Shown here in pieces: positions 10,446 to 19,115 of a DNA stretch of 64,000 nucleotides; position 1 is the first letter of the stretch; each line of letters starts with the position of its first letter. Source of the DNA: Calothrix sp. NIES-2100 (GTDB lineage: Bacteria; Cyanobacteriota; Cyanobacteriia; Cyanobacteriales; Nostocaceae); NCBI RefSeq assembly GCF_002368195.1, contig NZ_AP018178.1, positions 995,738 to 1,059,737 on the forward strand. The letters run 5' to 3'. The notes beneath the pieces were generated by a model, which was not told the DNA's origin, ran no database searches, and saw only the letters and a list, made by a program, of their open reading frames with translations. Made by a program: the position numbers and the translations under genes.

Positions 10446-10946
10446 TTGACTATTTTGAATAATACAATTTCCGGGCGGATGCTGCTCGCTCACAACTTTG
10501 ATGTCTCGGGTGATATCGTCCCAGCTCTCAGTCGAGAAGAATTTGCCCAAGTGTTTCAATCGAGCTTGAGTACCTATGACAACCTGCAATGTAGGCTGGT
10601 GAATCATCCCCATTGGACTGTGGAAATTTTATTTCCTACCAATGAATTTTCGCCCCAGCAAGTCGGAGAACTGTGCGCTCAAGCTCTAGCAGAGAAGCGG
10701 CACAAACAACAATTAAACGCTGATACTATCCCAGAGATTCTAGTATTAGGAGGTATCAAAACTACTCCCCCCACTAGCGACTCTCCGGATGCCCTGCAAC
10801 CAGGAAACTGGGGTGTGGATGTGGTCGAGACTCAAAGCGGTGAGGCATTTTTGCAGGCGATCGCATGGGATGCCACCATTGCCCAGAAATCTGCCGATAG
10901 TGTGTTCAAAGTTGAACGAAAGCCAGCTCAAGCAAGTAATTACTAG
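10446..10946 (+). CDS. Hypothetical protein, 166 residues
   Basis: Not recognised. An acidic soluble protein with no signal peptide or membrane segment. Mixed composition (SREEFAQVFQSSLSTYDNL, VEILFPTNEFSPQQVGELCAQ, GNWGVDVVETQSGEAFLQAIAW) looks like a compact alpha/beta fold. The TTG at 10446 gives 166 residues; an in-frame ATG at 10479 gives 155 and is an alternative start. Neither has a clear Shine-Dalgarno. It stands alone, with long non-coding DNA upstream and a GTAAAGG repeat hairpin just downstream. Codon use and HIP1 sites match the surroundings. Confidence 0.7.
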   Translation: MTILNNTISGRMLLAHNFDVSGDIVPALSREEFAQVFQSSLSTYDNLQCRLVNHPHWTVEILFPTNEFSPQQVGELCAQALAEKRHKQQLNADTIPEILVLGGIKTTPPTSDSPDALQPGNWGVDVVETQSGEAFLQAIAWDATIAQKSADSVFKVERKPAQASNY

Positions 10947-10969
10947 TAGTTCGCCAAGGGAACTTGGCT

Positions 10970-11036
10970 GGGTAAAGGGTAAAGGGTAAAGGGGTAAAGG
11001 TGTTTTATTCCTTCTCCTTTAACCTTTAACCTTTCC
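10970..11036. repeat. GGTAAAG heptamer repeat with inverted complement
   Basis: Short tandem GGTAAAG/GGGTAAA units are followed after about 10 nt by inverted CCTTTAA units. The two arms can pair into a long imperfect hairpin just past the gene at 10446-10946, so it may end that transcript. It belongs to the heptamer-repeat type common in heterocystous cyanobacteria. Confidence 0.6.
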
Positions 11037-11105
11037 TATGCATAAATTTCCTGGGTTAATTATATATATTTGGATCAAATTTATCTTGTTCTGAAAATAA
11101 GATCA

Positions 11106-12260
11106 TTATTCCAGTAAAACTAACTTACCCCCCTGAGTTAGCCGCAATTGCTGACCTCGCCAGGTAATTGCGTTACCGACAAAGCCGTAGCACCAGATAG
11201 CAAAATGCATCAAATCGCGTACAGGAATGAGCCAAAAATTTTGTTTGGTAACCGGATCTTTGAGCATTTGAACGCCAACTATCCAACCCATTAGCAAGCG
11301 CATGATCCAGGTAATTAAAAGCCCAGTCCAACCTAATATTGAGCCTTTTGTCACCAGGAATAAAAGTAAGCTAGTAACTGTTCCGTAGGTAAATAGCAAG
11401 CCCAAATAGCCCCAAGGACGAGAAACGCGGATACAACGCACCCAACGGAGTTGGCGTTGGATGACTTCTGTGAGGCTACTGGTAGCTAAAATATGGTCAA
11501 CTATATAATTAGATAAGACAACTTGATAACCTGCTTGGGCTGGTAGATAGCCTAGTTGAAAGTCATCAGCCAGATAATCTGCGATCGCGCCAAATCCGCC
11601 AATTGCTTCTAGCACCTGTTTGCGGATGACAATAGTAGAACCGAAAGCAAATTTTATCTGTTCTAATTGATTGCTAACTAATACGCTAGGATGAAAGCCG
11701 GTAGCAATACCCAACGCTTCTAAAGATGTTACCCATCCTTGGGCTAAAGAACGATACAAACAGGTGACTACACCAACCTTATCATCTTTCAAAGGCTGGA
11801 TGACTCGTTGTAAATAGTCTTTACCGACGCGAATATCACTATCGGCGATGAGGAGAATTTCGTGTTTAGCAGCAGTGACAGCATTTGCGAGATTACTCAC
11901 TTTCAGGTTAGCGCCAATAATGCGATCGCTCACCAGCAGCTGAATATCGACATCAGGAAACTGCTGGATAATTTTTTCGATAACTACTATGGCAGGGTCT
12001 TGGCGATCGCGCACAGCGAAGATAATTTGATATTCTGGATAATCTTGTTGGCAAAATGAAGCCAAGTTTTCCTCAGCATCGCGATCGACACCACAGATAG
12101 GCTTGAGGATGGTAACAGGGGGATGGAAAGCTGGATCTATAGTCTGGGGCTGGGTAAAAAAAGCGATCGCTGCATATATGCTGTAACAGTAAAAAAATAT
12201 CGCTGCTAAACACAGTATTAACAGTAACAACTTAATAATTGACATCATCAAGTCAAGCAC
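11106..12260 (-). CDS. hpnI: Hopanoid-associated glycosyltransferase HpnI-like (GT21 family)
   Basis: Membrane glycosyltransferase related to ceramide glucosyltransferase; HpnI adds an N-acetylglucosamine-type sugar to bacteriohopanetetrol. An N-terminal membrane helix (~8-33) is followed by the GT-A domain: PPVTILKPICGVD, the metal-binding DSD at about residue 142 (LLIADSDIRV), ADDFQLG, and the QxxRW acceptor motif (RQLRWVRCIRVSRP). Three or more C-terminal membrane segments follow (~290-365). This order (DxD, D, QxxRW) is typical of processive or lipid-linked GT2/GT21 enzymes. The start is GTG at 12260; ATG codons 12 and 15 nt further in are alternatives. It lies 10 kb from hpnH, which strengthens the hopanoid assignment over a generic sphingolipid one. 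Confidence 0.85.
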   Translation of the reverse strand: MLDLMMSIIKLLLLILCLAAIFFYCYSIYAAIAFFTQPQTIDPAFHPPVTILKPICGVDRDAEENLASFCQQDYPEYQIIFAVRDRQDPAIVVIEKIIQQFPDVDIQLLVSDRIIGANLKVSNLANAVTAAKHEILLIADSDIRVGKDYLQRVIQPLKDDKVGVVTCLYRSLAQGWVTSLEALGIATGFHPSVLVSNQLEQIKFAFGSTIVIRKQVLEAIGGFGAIADYLADDFQLGYLPAQAGYQVVLSNYIVDHILATSSLTEVIQRQLRWVRCIRVSRPWGYLGLLFTYGTVTSLLLFLVTKGSILGWTGLLITWIMRLLMGWIVGVQMLKDPVTKQNFWLIPVRDLMHFAIWCYGFVGNAITWRGQQLRLTQGGKLVLLE

Positions 12261-12639
12261 GCCTAAATTTTATCTCCACAATCTGCCTAATAATTGGGGA
12301 CATATATGTTTCTGTTTTGGCTTGATAAATAAACCTTACTTTTAGCATCACTCCCCAGTAAATATCATATAGTAATCCAATTTGATTTATTCTGCTTCGC
12401 GTGTCAGTTATCAGTTGTTATAGACGCGAGAACCCTTAGCTGTACAGTTGTTTTTCTTGCTGTTATCTGTTATCGCTTTGCAGGTATTGGTAAAAATCTG
12501 CTTTTATTTAGTGACATAAAATATTGATTTGTATCTCAGCTAAGTTTTGGCAACCTATTTCATTCAGTTTTTTATTGTCTACTATTTAATTAAGCCCAGA
12601 TAAAAAGCTAAATAAAATTAAAAATTTTAAGGCAAAAAA

Positions 12640-12756
12640 ATGAATAATAAACAGAACAGATTACCAGGAAAAGTAGAAATTAATGATTTACTAGATGATG
12701 CGATTAATAATGCGATCGCTCGTCGTCAGCAGCACGACAATTCCGAAGAAGATTAA
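12640..12756 (+). CDS. Small charged ORF, possible leader-type peptide (38 residues)
   Basis: ATG at 12640 with AAGG about 8 nt upstream. The product is helical and charged, LPGKVEINDLLDDAINNAIARRQ followed by an acidic tail. It shares no clear family. Its position 1.1 kb upstream of a cyclic-peptide-type ABC exporter, with an HTH regulator between, makes a peptide-precursor or leader-like role imaginable, but no core peptide or double-glycine motif is visible. It may also be a chance frame. Confidence 0.4.
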   Translation: MNNKQNRLPGKVEINDLLDDAINNAIARRQQHDNSEED

Positions 12757-12761
12757 TATAT

Positions 12762-13034
12762 TTAACTTGGGAAAGGCAATGTTGCAAATCGGTTGACGGC
12801 AGAGAGTAACCCAATGTTTGCCTGAGTTGTTGTGGTAATAGGAACTGTGCGGACAGATGTTGCGCCATGAATATCTAATTCCGGAAAAGTTTGGGGTAGA
12901 TTTAAAGGTATAAATTCGTAGTTATCGGCAGTTTCTTCAGATTCCAAGTCATTAATGCAGATTTTGTAATGATCGGACGCTGTTCGTGTTTGTCTCGGGG
13001 AAATAGGGGACTTCCAAATAAAAAAACATCCCAA
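12762..13034 (-). pseudogene. Probable truncated gene whose 5' end is a MITE
   Basis: The frame reads ICINDLESEETADNYEFIPL, then LPQTFPELDIHGATSV, and ends NRFATLPFPS. The last ~70 residues look protein-like, but I do not recognise the family. The only available start (TTG at 13034) and the first ~9 residues (MGCFFIWKS) are terminal-repeat sequence of the MITE at 13007-13119. The likely history is that the element cut off the original 5' end. It converges on the 38-residue ORF at 12640. Whether it is still expressed is unknown. Confidence 0.4.
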
Positions 13035-13119
13035 TCATTAACTTACCAAGCCCGCAACCTCGTAGGGGCGGGGTGACCCCGCCCCTACAATTTGGGATAA
13101 TTTATTTTTTGGAGTTCCC
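13007..13119. mobile_element. MITE family A, copy 1 (113 bp)
   Basis: Ends are GGGACTTCCAAATAAAA and TTTATTTTTTGGAGTTCCC, imperfect inverted repeats, flanked by TA on both sides (aaaTA and TAgg when one extra G is allowed). The core is the palindrome GTAGGGGCGGGG-TGA-CCCCGCCCCTAC type. TA flanks suggest mobilisation by an IS630/Tc1-mariner-like transposase, which is inference. Related copies lie at 18440-18546 and 55225-55538. This copy supplies the stop codon of the HTH gene to its right and the start codon of the frame to its left. Confidence 0.75.
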
Positions 13120-13606
13120 TAGGACGGACGAGAGTAGATAAGCCTAGTTGTTTCAGCAGGCGTTTCAAATGGCGATCGCTCAACTTCACCCCAAATTCAT
13201 CGGCGAGATGTTTACACAACCAATTCACCGTCCAGCGCCGAAAACTATAACCATATTCACGGGGACTGCTGCTGATGAGTTCCCGTAACTTCTCTAGATA
13301 AGCCTCGTTCACTGCTTTCGGACGACCCTTGGGAGAATCTTGCCATTGATGAGCCATCCCACTACGCGCAACGTGCATCCAATGTCTGACTGTAGCTGCA
13401 CAACAACCCAAAGTCTGACAAATTTCTGTTTGCGATTTTCCCTCATCTGCCAGCAACATAATAGCTATCCGCTGACGATAAAGTTGGGGTAATTCCTCCC
13501 GCAACCTTTTTTGTAGCAGTTGGCGTTGAAACGGTGTCAAATACTGACCATGAGGCGATATCGCTTCATGGCGATCGGATTTTGATTGATACTGTGACAT
13601 AATCAA
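13085..13606 (-). CDS. Helix-turn-helix protein related to IS630-type DNA-binding regions
   Basis: 173 residues. Residues ~45-80 form a homeodomain-like HTH (RIAIMLLADEGKSQTEICQT, then LGCCAATVRHWMHVAR), followed by a second winged-helix-like part (YSFRRWTVNWLCKHLADEFG, then LSDRHLKRLLKQLGLS) like the N-terminal half of IS630 transposases. The DDE catalytic domain is absent. Such stand-alone forms occur as putative regulators; here it is divergent from the peptide exporter at 13897, so it may control it. The final ~11 residues (RELQKINYPKL) and the stop lie in MITE A, so the native C-terminus has been replaced. It could instead be a transposase remnant. Confidence 0.7.
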   Translation of the reverse strand: MIMSQYQSKSDRHEAISPHGQYLTPFQRQLLQKRLREELPQLYRQRIAIMLLADEGKSQTEICQTLGCCAATVRHWMHVARSGMAHQWQDSPKGRPKAVNEAYLEKLRELISSSPREYGYSFRRWTVNWLCKHLADEFGVKLSDRHLKRLLKQLGLSTLVRPRELQKINYPKL

Positions 13607-13896
13607 TTTTCGATTATAAATTGATACACATCAGTGTATGTAAGTTAGCGTGGTAATGATTTCCAACGCTTGACATCAATAGGTACGCCTTCAGCGTCTT
13701 ATGCAGATTTTTAGGAAAAATTTACAAAAATTTATGATTTATGCTGAAATTCTAGGTAATATTTCTTACTCAATCAAGATGATTGACTCAACCGCTGATA
13801 AATCCTACTTATAGAATGAGATAATATGCTGGAAGCTGATAAGTTCTTCCATACCCCTAACAGAGCGCATTCGGTGAAATTGCTAATTATATTTTC

Positions 13897-15513
13897 ATGA
13901 ATCTGATTTACTTTCTTTTACGTTCTTCATGGGGGATGGTGGCGATCGCGATCGTCACCGGATTCCTGAGTGGTGGTAGCAGTGCTGGACTAATTGCGCT
14001 CATCAGTTCGGCGGCAAATCTTAGTAACCAGTCATCCCTCACATCCATAGCTTGGGGGTTTGTGGGATTGGTAATAGTTGCATTAATTACCAGTATAATT
14101 TCTCAGGTAATGCTAGTTCGCCTCTCACAAAATGCCATCTTGCAATTAAGGATGAGCTTAAGCAATCAAATACTAGCTTCCGAGTTAAGTCATTTGGAAC
14201 ACCTCGGGAATCCTCGTATATTGGCAACCCTGACAGAGGATGTACAAACTTTAGCTAATGCTGTCTACTTAATTCCTTTCCTCTGCATTGATTTAGCGAT
14301 GGTTGCTGGCTGCCTTGTGTATATAACTTGGCTTTCCTGGCTAGTATTTTTGCTAGTTTTAATATTAATGGTAGTAGCACTTGGGAGTTGTAACTGGCTG
14401 TTACGCGGCGGGGGAAAATTGCTAGCCCAGGCTCGTGACGATCAAGATGTCCTATTTAAGCATTTTCGCACAGTTACCGAAGGCATCAAAGAACTTAAAC
14501 TTAACTATCAACGCCGTCAAAGTTTCTTAGAAAAACAACTAAAATCAACGGCTGTTAGATACCGGAATCATAATATTCAAGGATTGACTCTGTTCGCCAC
14601 CACTACAAGTTGGGGCAGATTTATATTTTTCTTCGCGGTGGGTTTTCTGTTATTCGCTTTGCCGAATTTAATTACTATTAATCCGCACACACTCTCTGGC
14701 TTCATCCTCACTTTTACTTATTTGATGTTGCCGATGGATAATATAGTTAATAACTTGCCCCAAGTGATTAGAGCGAACGTTGCTTTACAAAAGATAGAAT
14801 CATTGGATTTATCTCTAGCTAGTCGCGAAGAAACATCAACAGTACCACCAGTTATAAAAACTACGTGGCAGAGTTTACAACTAAAAGGAATTACCCACAC
14901 TTATTACAGAGAGCGAGAAGATAATAACTTTATTCTCGGCCCCATAGACTTGACATTATATCCTCAAGAAATAGTATTTATTGTTGGTGGCAATGGTAGC
15001 GGTAAATCCACTTTAGCTAAATTAATTACTGGTCTTTACATCCCGGAAAAAGGGGATATTTTATGGGATAAAGAATTAATTAGTGACAAAAATCGCGAAT
15101 GGTATCGCCAACATTTTTCCGTAGTTTTTTCTGACTTCTATTTATTTGATGAACTTTTAGGATTAGAAAATCCTGACTTAGATAGAAAAGCTCAAAAATA
15201 CCTCAAGCAACTCCAGCTAGACCATAAAGTCACAATCGAAAATGGCAAACTTTCTACCACCGAACTTTCTCAAGGACAGCGTAAACGACTAGCTTTACTG
15301 ACAGCTTATTTAGAAGACAGACCAATTTATTTATTTGATGAATGGGCAGCGGATCAAGACCCACTCTTCAAAGACATATTTTACACTCAACTGTTAGCAG
15401 AATTGAGAAATCAAGGTAAAACGATACTAGTAATCAGTCACGACGATCGCTACTTTCATTTAGCAGACCGAGTAGTTAAGCTAGACTACGGTAAAATTGT
15501 CTATAGTCATTAG
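13897..15513 (+). CDS. Cyclic-peptide-type export ABC transporter (fused permease-ATPase)
   Basis: 538 residues: six membrane segments in ~1-290 and one ATPase domain in ~320-538. Walker A GGNGSGKST, signature LSQGQRKRLALL, Walker B YLFDEWAADQDP and the switch histidine ISHDD are all present. The WAADQDP sequence and short length fit the SyrD/PvdE-like cyclic peptide exporter family (TIGR01194), which secretes siderophores, microviridins and other small peptides. No peptidase C39 domain is present, so it does not cleave leaders. The gene starts with a hydrophobic MNLIYFLLRSSWG. No obvious biosynthetic enzyme lies beside it; the nearby HTH gene and small frames are the only candidate partners. 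Confidence 0.88.
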   Translation: MNLIYFLLRSSWGMVAIAIVTGFLSGGSSAGLIALISSAANLSNQSSLTSIAWGFVGLVIVALITSIISQVMLVRLSQNAILQLRMSLSNQILASELSHLEHLGNPRILATLTEDVQTLANAVYLIPFLCIDLAMVAGCLVYITWLSWLVFLLVLILMVVALGSCNWLLRGGGKLLAQARDDQDVLFKHFRTVTEGIKELKLNYQRRQSFLEKQLKSTAVRYRNHNIQGLTLFATTTSWGRFIFFFAVGFLLFALPNLITINPHTLSGFILTFTYLMLPMDNIVNNLPQVIRANVALQKIESLDLSLASREETSTVPPVIKTTWQSLQLKGITHTYYREREDNNFILGPIDLTLYPQEIVFIVGGNGSGKSTLAKLITGLYIPEKGDILWDKELISDKNREWYRQHFSVVFSDFYLFDELLGLENPDLDRKAQKYLKQLQLDHKVTIENGKLSTTELSQGQRKRLALLTAYLEDRPIYLFDEWAADQDPLFKDIFYTQLLAELRNQGKTILVISHDDRYFHLADRVVKLDYGKIVYSH

Positions 15514-15641
15514 TCATTAGTCATTAGTCATTAGTCATTAGTCATTTGTCATTAGTCATTTGTCAATTTAGCAACAGTCAACAGTCAACAGTCAACAGTC
15601 AACAGTCAACAGTCAACAATCAACAGTCAACAGTCAACAGT
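15503..15641. repeat. Heptanucleotide tandem repeats (TAGTCAT and CAACAGT)
   Basis: Two adjoining runs: about eight TAGTCAT units with TTGTCAT variants (15503-15564), then about ten CAACAGT units (15572-15641). They begin at the last codons of the ABC exporter (the stop lies inside the first unit). These short tandemly repeated sequences are a hallmark of heterocystous cyanobacteria. Confidence 0.9.
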
Positions 15642-15653
15642 CTCCTCTGCTTC

Positions 15654-15986
15654 CTAATCCCCCTCTACCCCCCTGTTAGAGTCATTCTTTTGTGGATGCT
15701 CTTTTTTGATTGGTGGTATTGAATTAACCTTAAGAACAGGTTCATTTGTAGAAGTCTGTCGTTGTCTGAGCAGTTGAATTTCTCTTTCCATCAATTCTTG
15801 ACCTTGGCGGAAAAATTCTTGAGAATTATATGGAACCAAGTCACGGGATAAATGTTGAGTTTGTGCAGGAGTCAGGCTAGGTAACTGTTGCTGAGCATGA
15901 ACAGCAGTTTGTCCAAACGCTAACAAAGCTGTTGAAAATCCTAAGGCTGTGACTTTGATGCAGCGGGGAAATATCAGTTGCAACAT
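15654..15986 (-). CDS. Small exported protein, unknown function (110 residues)
   Basis: Not recognised. Residues 1-31 form a Sec signal peptide: basic start, hydrophobic VTALGFSTALLAFGQTA, and a likely cleavage site VHA-QQ. The mature ~79 residues are hydrophilic, rich in Q, R and E (SQEFFRQGQELMEREIQLLR) and probably helical. The C-terminus ends in a charged, disordered stretch (IPPIKKEHPQKNDSNRGVEG). Upstream TATACCTC on the coding complement gives a GAGGTATA ribosome site about 8 nt before the ATG. A periplasmic location is inferred. Confidence 0.65.
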   Translation of the reverse strand: MLQLIFPRCIKVTALGFSTALLAFGQTAVHAQQQLPSLTPAQTQHLSRDLVPYNSQEFFRQGQELMEREIQLLRQRQTSTNEPVLKVNSIPPIKKEHPQKNDSNRGVEGD

Positions 15987-16153
15987 GATTTATACCTCTC
16001 TTCCATGAATGCTGCTTCTAACTATCTGTAAGCTACACTCATTTACTGGCTAATTACCTCCTACGAATGGGTTAATTTTTTTAACTCAAAATTTCTTTCT
16101 CATTTTGGTGTTTTCTGACAGCAAAATGCTTGATTGCTTGATGATTCTTTTTT

Positions 16154-17443
16154 TCAAGGTTGCTTGTTGAGAGGTAATTGAACGCTGACGATAGTCCCAG
16201 TTACTGGCTGAGACTGAATACATAATTTTCCACCATGAGCATTAATAATACGTTTGCTAATAGCAAGACCTAATCCTGTACCTTCAGGTTTTGTAGAAAA
16301 GAATGGTTGAGCAAGCTTGCAGAGGATTTCTGGGGGGATGGGATTTCCGCCATTATGGACATTAATAAAAACTTCATTGGTGAGGGAATTATCTATTTCT
16401 AATTTGACAACATCTCCGGTTGTAACTGCTTCACAAGCATTGCGAATAATGTTAATAAACACTTGTTTGAGTTTGTCGCGATCGCCTACAATTTTTACAG
16501 CCGATAATGTCGGTATAAATTCAATTTTTCTTTTTCTAGCTTCGGGCATTTCCCTGATTGTGAGCAGCAATTCACCAATAAATTCATTGACATCTAATTC
16601 CCGCAGTTGCAATACTTGCGGCTTGGCATAAAGCAAAATTTCACTTAACAGGCGTTCTAGACGACTAGCTTCGCTGAGTGCTAATTCTAAACGCTCTTGA
16701 GCAGCTTCAGTGAGAATTGTTTTTTGAAAATACTTCAATCCCATAATCATGGTAGTCAAGGGATTACGAATTTCATGCACAATTATGGAAGAAAATTCAC
16801 CAATCGCTGCCAATCTTTCCTGTTCTACTAGCTTGGCTTGGGCTGTCTGCAATTGGGCTGTGCGTTTTTCAACTTCAGCTTCTAGTATTTGATTAAATTG
16901 ACACTGTTGCTGATACAGATGATAGTGATCAATTGCTGTAGCTGCACGTTCAGCAAATAGTTCGACGATGTGAATTTCATCTTTAGTGAATTCACGGGCC
17001 TGTCGATGAAATGAGCAAATTGTACCAAATACTTGACCTTCAGAAGTTTGTAAAGGTATCCCTAAATATGCTCGGTAACCTGTTGCTGGTCTACCATATT
17101 CTGGATTAGCAATTGCATCTTCAACAGCTAATGTGCGTTTAAGTTCTATGACTGTAGCAATGAGCCGACCATGTAATTCATAAACACGGGGTGCATCTTC
17201 AGCCATTTCGATACTACTTGCTAGTATAGTTTCAAATCCCTCTTGGCAATAGGTAACAACTGTCCAATCTACTCCTATTAGTTCACTAACTCCGCAGGCA
17301 ATATTGTGCAAATAGGAATTAAGCTCACCAGTTCGATAGTTTAATGAGGATAAAAGTTCTATTATCCGGCGTTCACGTTGCCATTTTTGGTTTGGCAATA
17401 ATGTTTCATCATAATTGGCTTTGCTCATGGATGCCTGATGCAT
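16154..17443 (-). CDS. GAF-domain sensor histidine kinase
   Basis: 429 residues, soluble. A GAF domain covers ~40-185 (GVDWTVVTYCQEGFETIL, YLGIPLQTSEGQVFGTICSF). A coiled-coil linker (~190-215, AEVEKRTAQLQTAQAKLVEQ) leads to HisKA with the phosphorylated histidine at about residue 224 (IIVHEIRNPLTT), then HATPase_c with an N box (NIIRNACEA), G1 (INVHNGGNPIP) and G2 (GTGLGLAISKRI). There is no membrane segment, receiver or chromophore-type cysteine that I can point to. No response regulator gene is adjacent, so the partner is unknown. The start could be the ATG at 17443 or the second one five codons in. Confidence 0.9.
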   Translation of the reverse strand: MHQASMSKANYDETLLPNQKWQRERRIIELLSSLNYRTGELNSYLHNIACGVSELIGVDWTVVTYCQEGFETILASSIEMAEDAPRVYELHGRLIATVIELKRTLAVEDAIANPEYGRPATGYRAYLGIPLQTSEGQVFGTICSFHRQAREFTKDEIHIVELFAERAATAIDHYHLYQQQCQFNQILEAEVEKRTAQLQTAQAKLVEQERLAAIGEFSSIIVHEIRNPLTTMIMGLKYFQKTILTEAAQERLELALSEASRLERLLSEILLYAKPQVLQLRELDVNEFIGELLLTIREMPEARKRKIEFIPTLSAVKIVGDRDKLKQVFINIIRNACEAVTTGDVVKLEIDNSLTNEVFINVHNGGNPIPPEILCKLAQPFFSTKPEGTGLGLAISKRIINAHGGKLCIQSQPVTGTIVSVQLPLNKQP

Positions 17444-17892
17444 GGTTTATAAAAATAATTTCAAAAAATGAAATACTAAATTTCGTCTGTTAAAAAACGG
17501 TTATCAAGCTAGTAACTTTTACAGGGTAACTGTGAGGATTTAGTTAACAGCTTTAGCATTGAATTAATAACTCAAGTGCTGACTGCAAGCTAAAAAAGTT
17601 ATCCTAGTGTATCATTCATTTGATAGGAAGATTTTACTAGAGATAGGTGGTATTCGTATACAACAATATTATGAAATTTTTCTTAAATAAACATGAAATT
17701 AGCAAACTCGACTTAAAAATTAAATTTTGCTGAGAATTTAATGAGAAGTTTATCGCCAAAATATCAGTTTTCTAGGTGTGAGTTTTTAGATAGACATAAT
17801 TTTCTGCTACATTATTCAAGCAATAATTAGTTCAAAGCAAAGCTCAAGCACAAAATGAAATTGCTGATTTATGCAGTGAGGACTATTAAGCC
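17444..17892. other. AT-rich divergent intergenic region
   Basis: About 450 bp between the leftward histidine kinase and the rightward DM13 gene. It should hold both promoters. I see no RNA gene or clear operator. The word caagcacaaaatgaaattgctgatttatg just before the DM13 gene partly echoes its start (atgaaattaggaaatttatt), perhaps a small duplication. Confidence 0.5.
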
Positions 17893-18408
17893 ATGAAATT
17901 AGGAAATTTATTAAAATTAACTGCTGCTTCCCTAATGGTAGTTAGCTGTGTTGGACAGATATCCAAGAATCAGGGTGTTGTAAATGCATCGGTTACCATA
18001 TCATCAACTCCGGCGAAGTCTTTAACTAAATCGGTAATTTCTCAAAATACTGCTGCTATGAAATTGGGAACTTTTGTTTCTGGAGAACATAAAACTCAAG
18101 GTACAGTAAGTATTACAACCAAAGATGGCAAATCTATTCTAGAGCTTGGGCAGTCTTTTAAAACTTCTAATTCGGGGCCAGATTTAGTAGTAATTCTACA
18201 TCGTTCAGATAATGTGATTGGTTCAACTCAGGGGCCATCCTATCCATTGAACAAGCGTGATTATGTGATTCTTGCTCCCTTACAAAAATATAGCGGCCTT
18301 CAAAGTTACACTATTCCTAATAACATTAACCTTGCTGATTACAAATCAGTTGCTATTTTGTGTCGCAAGTACAATGCTACTTTTGGGGCTGCGAAGTTGA
18401 GTAGTTGA
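17893..18408 (+). CDS. DM13-domain lipoprotein
   Basis: 171 residues. The N-terminus (KLGNLLKLTAASLMVVSC) is a lipoprotein signal with lipobox VVSC, so the protein is probably membrane-anchored on the periplasmic side. Residues ~55-170 are a DM13 domain: LGTFVSGEHKTQGTVSI, LGQSFKTSNSGPDLVVIL, and a late cysteine (VAILCRKYNATFGAAKL). DM13 domains have been proposed to take part in redox or electron-transfer reactions outside the membrane; the function here is not shown. It is monocistronic, and MITE family A copy 2 lies 32 nt past the stop. Confidence 0.8.
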   Translation: MKLGNLLKLTAASLMVVSCVGQISKNQGVVNASVTISSTPAKSLTKSVISQNTAAMKLGTFVSGEHKTQGTVSITTKDGKSILELGQSFKTSNSGPDLVVILHRSDNVIGSTQGPSYPLNKRDYVILAPLQKYSGLQSYTIPNNINLADYKSVAILCRKYNATFGAAKLSS

Positions 18409-18439
18409 CTGTTGACTGTTGACTGTTGACTTTAGGTTT

Positions 18440-18546
18440 GGGACTTCCAGAAAATAAATTATCCAATTTCCTCAGATAATATTTTTATTTTTCCCCCTGC
18501 CCCTGTGCCCAGAAAGCGATAGGATATTTTTTTATTTGGAAGTCCC
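18440..18546. mobile_element. MITE family A, copy 2 (107 bp)
   Basis: Ends GGGACTTCCAGAAAATAAAT and TTTTTTTATTTGGAAGTCCC are inverted repeats shared with the copies at 13007 and 55225. The core differs: instead of the GTAGGGGCGGGG palindrome it holds a C-rich stretch (TTCCCCCTGCCCCTGTGCCC). TA flanks are not evident. It lies between the DM13 and cupin genes. Confidence 0.65.
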
Positions 18547-18599
18547 TTTTTTGTGGATGGTGGGTTGGTAGGGAATTATCATAGTTAGAGGTAATTAAA

Positions 18600-19088
18600 A
18601 TGACAGTTAATTTATCTGGAGTAGTACAGCAACCAGGACAGGGTTCTTCATACTGGGTGCTGGGAGATTTGTATACTTTTAAAGCATTGGGCGAAGATAC
18701 TGGGCAAACTTATGCTTTAGTTGAGATTATCGTTCAACCACAGGGCGGTACACCACCCCATATTCATAGTCACGAGAACGAAAGTTTTTATATTCAAGAG
18801 GGAGAATTGGAATTTCAGCTAGGTGAGGAGATAGTTGTAGCGACTCCTGGTACTTTTCTCCATTCTCCCAAAGGTCAACTCCACAGGTTTACAAATACCA
18901 CTACCCAGCCTACAAAGTTGCTATGCTGGGTAACACCGGCAGGGTTAGAGAAATTTTTCATGGAAATAGGTGTACCAGCAGTAGAGATAACACACTCACC
19001 TGCTGTTAGTCCCGCAGATATCGAAAAAGTTATGGCGACTGCTCCCAAATATGGTTTGGAAATTATTCCGCCGCCTTCTCAAGGATAA
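18600..19088 (+). CDS. Cupin-domain protein
   Basis: 162 residues, a single cupin beta-barrel in ~35-125. Motif 1 is PPHIHSHENESFYIQEGELEF with the metal-binding pattern HxH...E...; motif 2 is SPKGQLHRFTN with its histidine. This arrangement is typical of small quercetin-dioxygenase-like cupins, which bind a divalent metal; the substrate is unknown. A good ribosome site (GAGGTAATTAAA-ATG) fixes the start. The C-terminal ~30 residues are a proline-rich tail (EIIPPPSQG). It is transcribed alone, convergent with the DUF4336 gene. Confidence 0.85.
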   Translation: MTVNLSGVVQQPGQGSSYWVLGDLYTFKALGEDTGQTYALVEIIVQPQGGTPPHIHSHENESFYIQEGELEFQLGEEIVVATPGTFLHSPKGQLHRFTNTTTQPTKLLCWVTPAGLEKFFMEIGVPAVEITHSPAVSPADIEKVMATAPKYGLEIIPPPSQG

Positions 19089-19115
19089 TTAAAAGAAAGG
19101 TAGGAGGTAGGAGAT

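Noticed and set aside
13085..13606. Complete IS630 transposase
   Set aside because: Only the DNA-binding part is present and no DDE catalytic domain or IS ends surround it.
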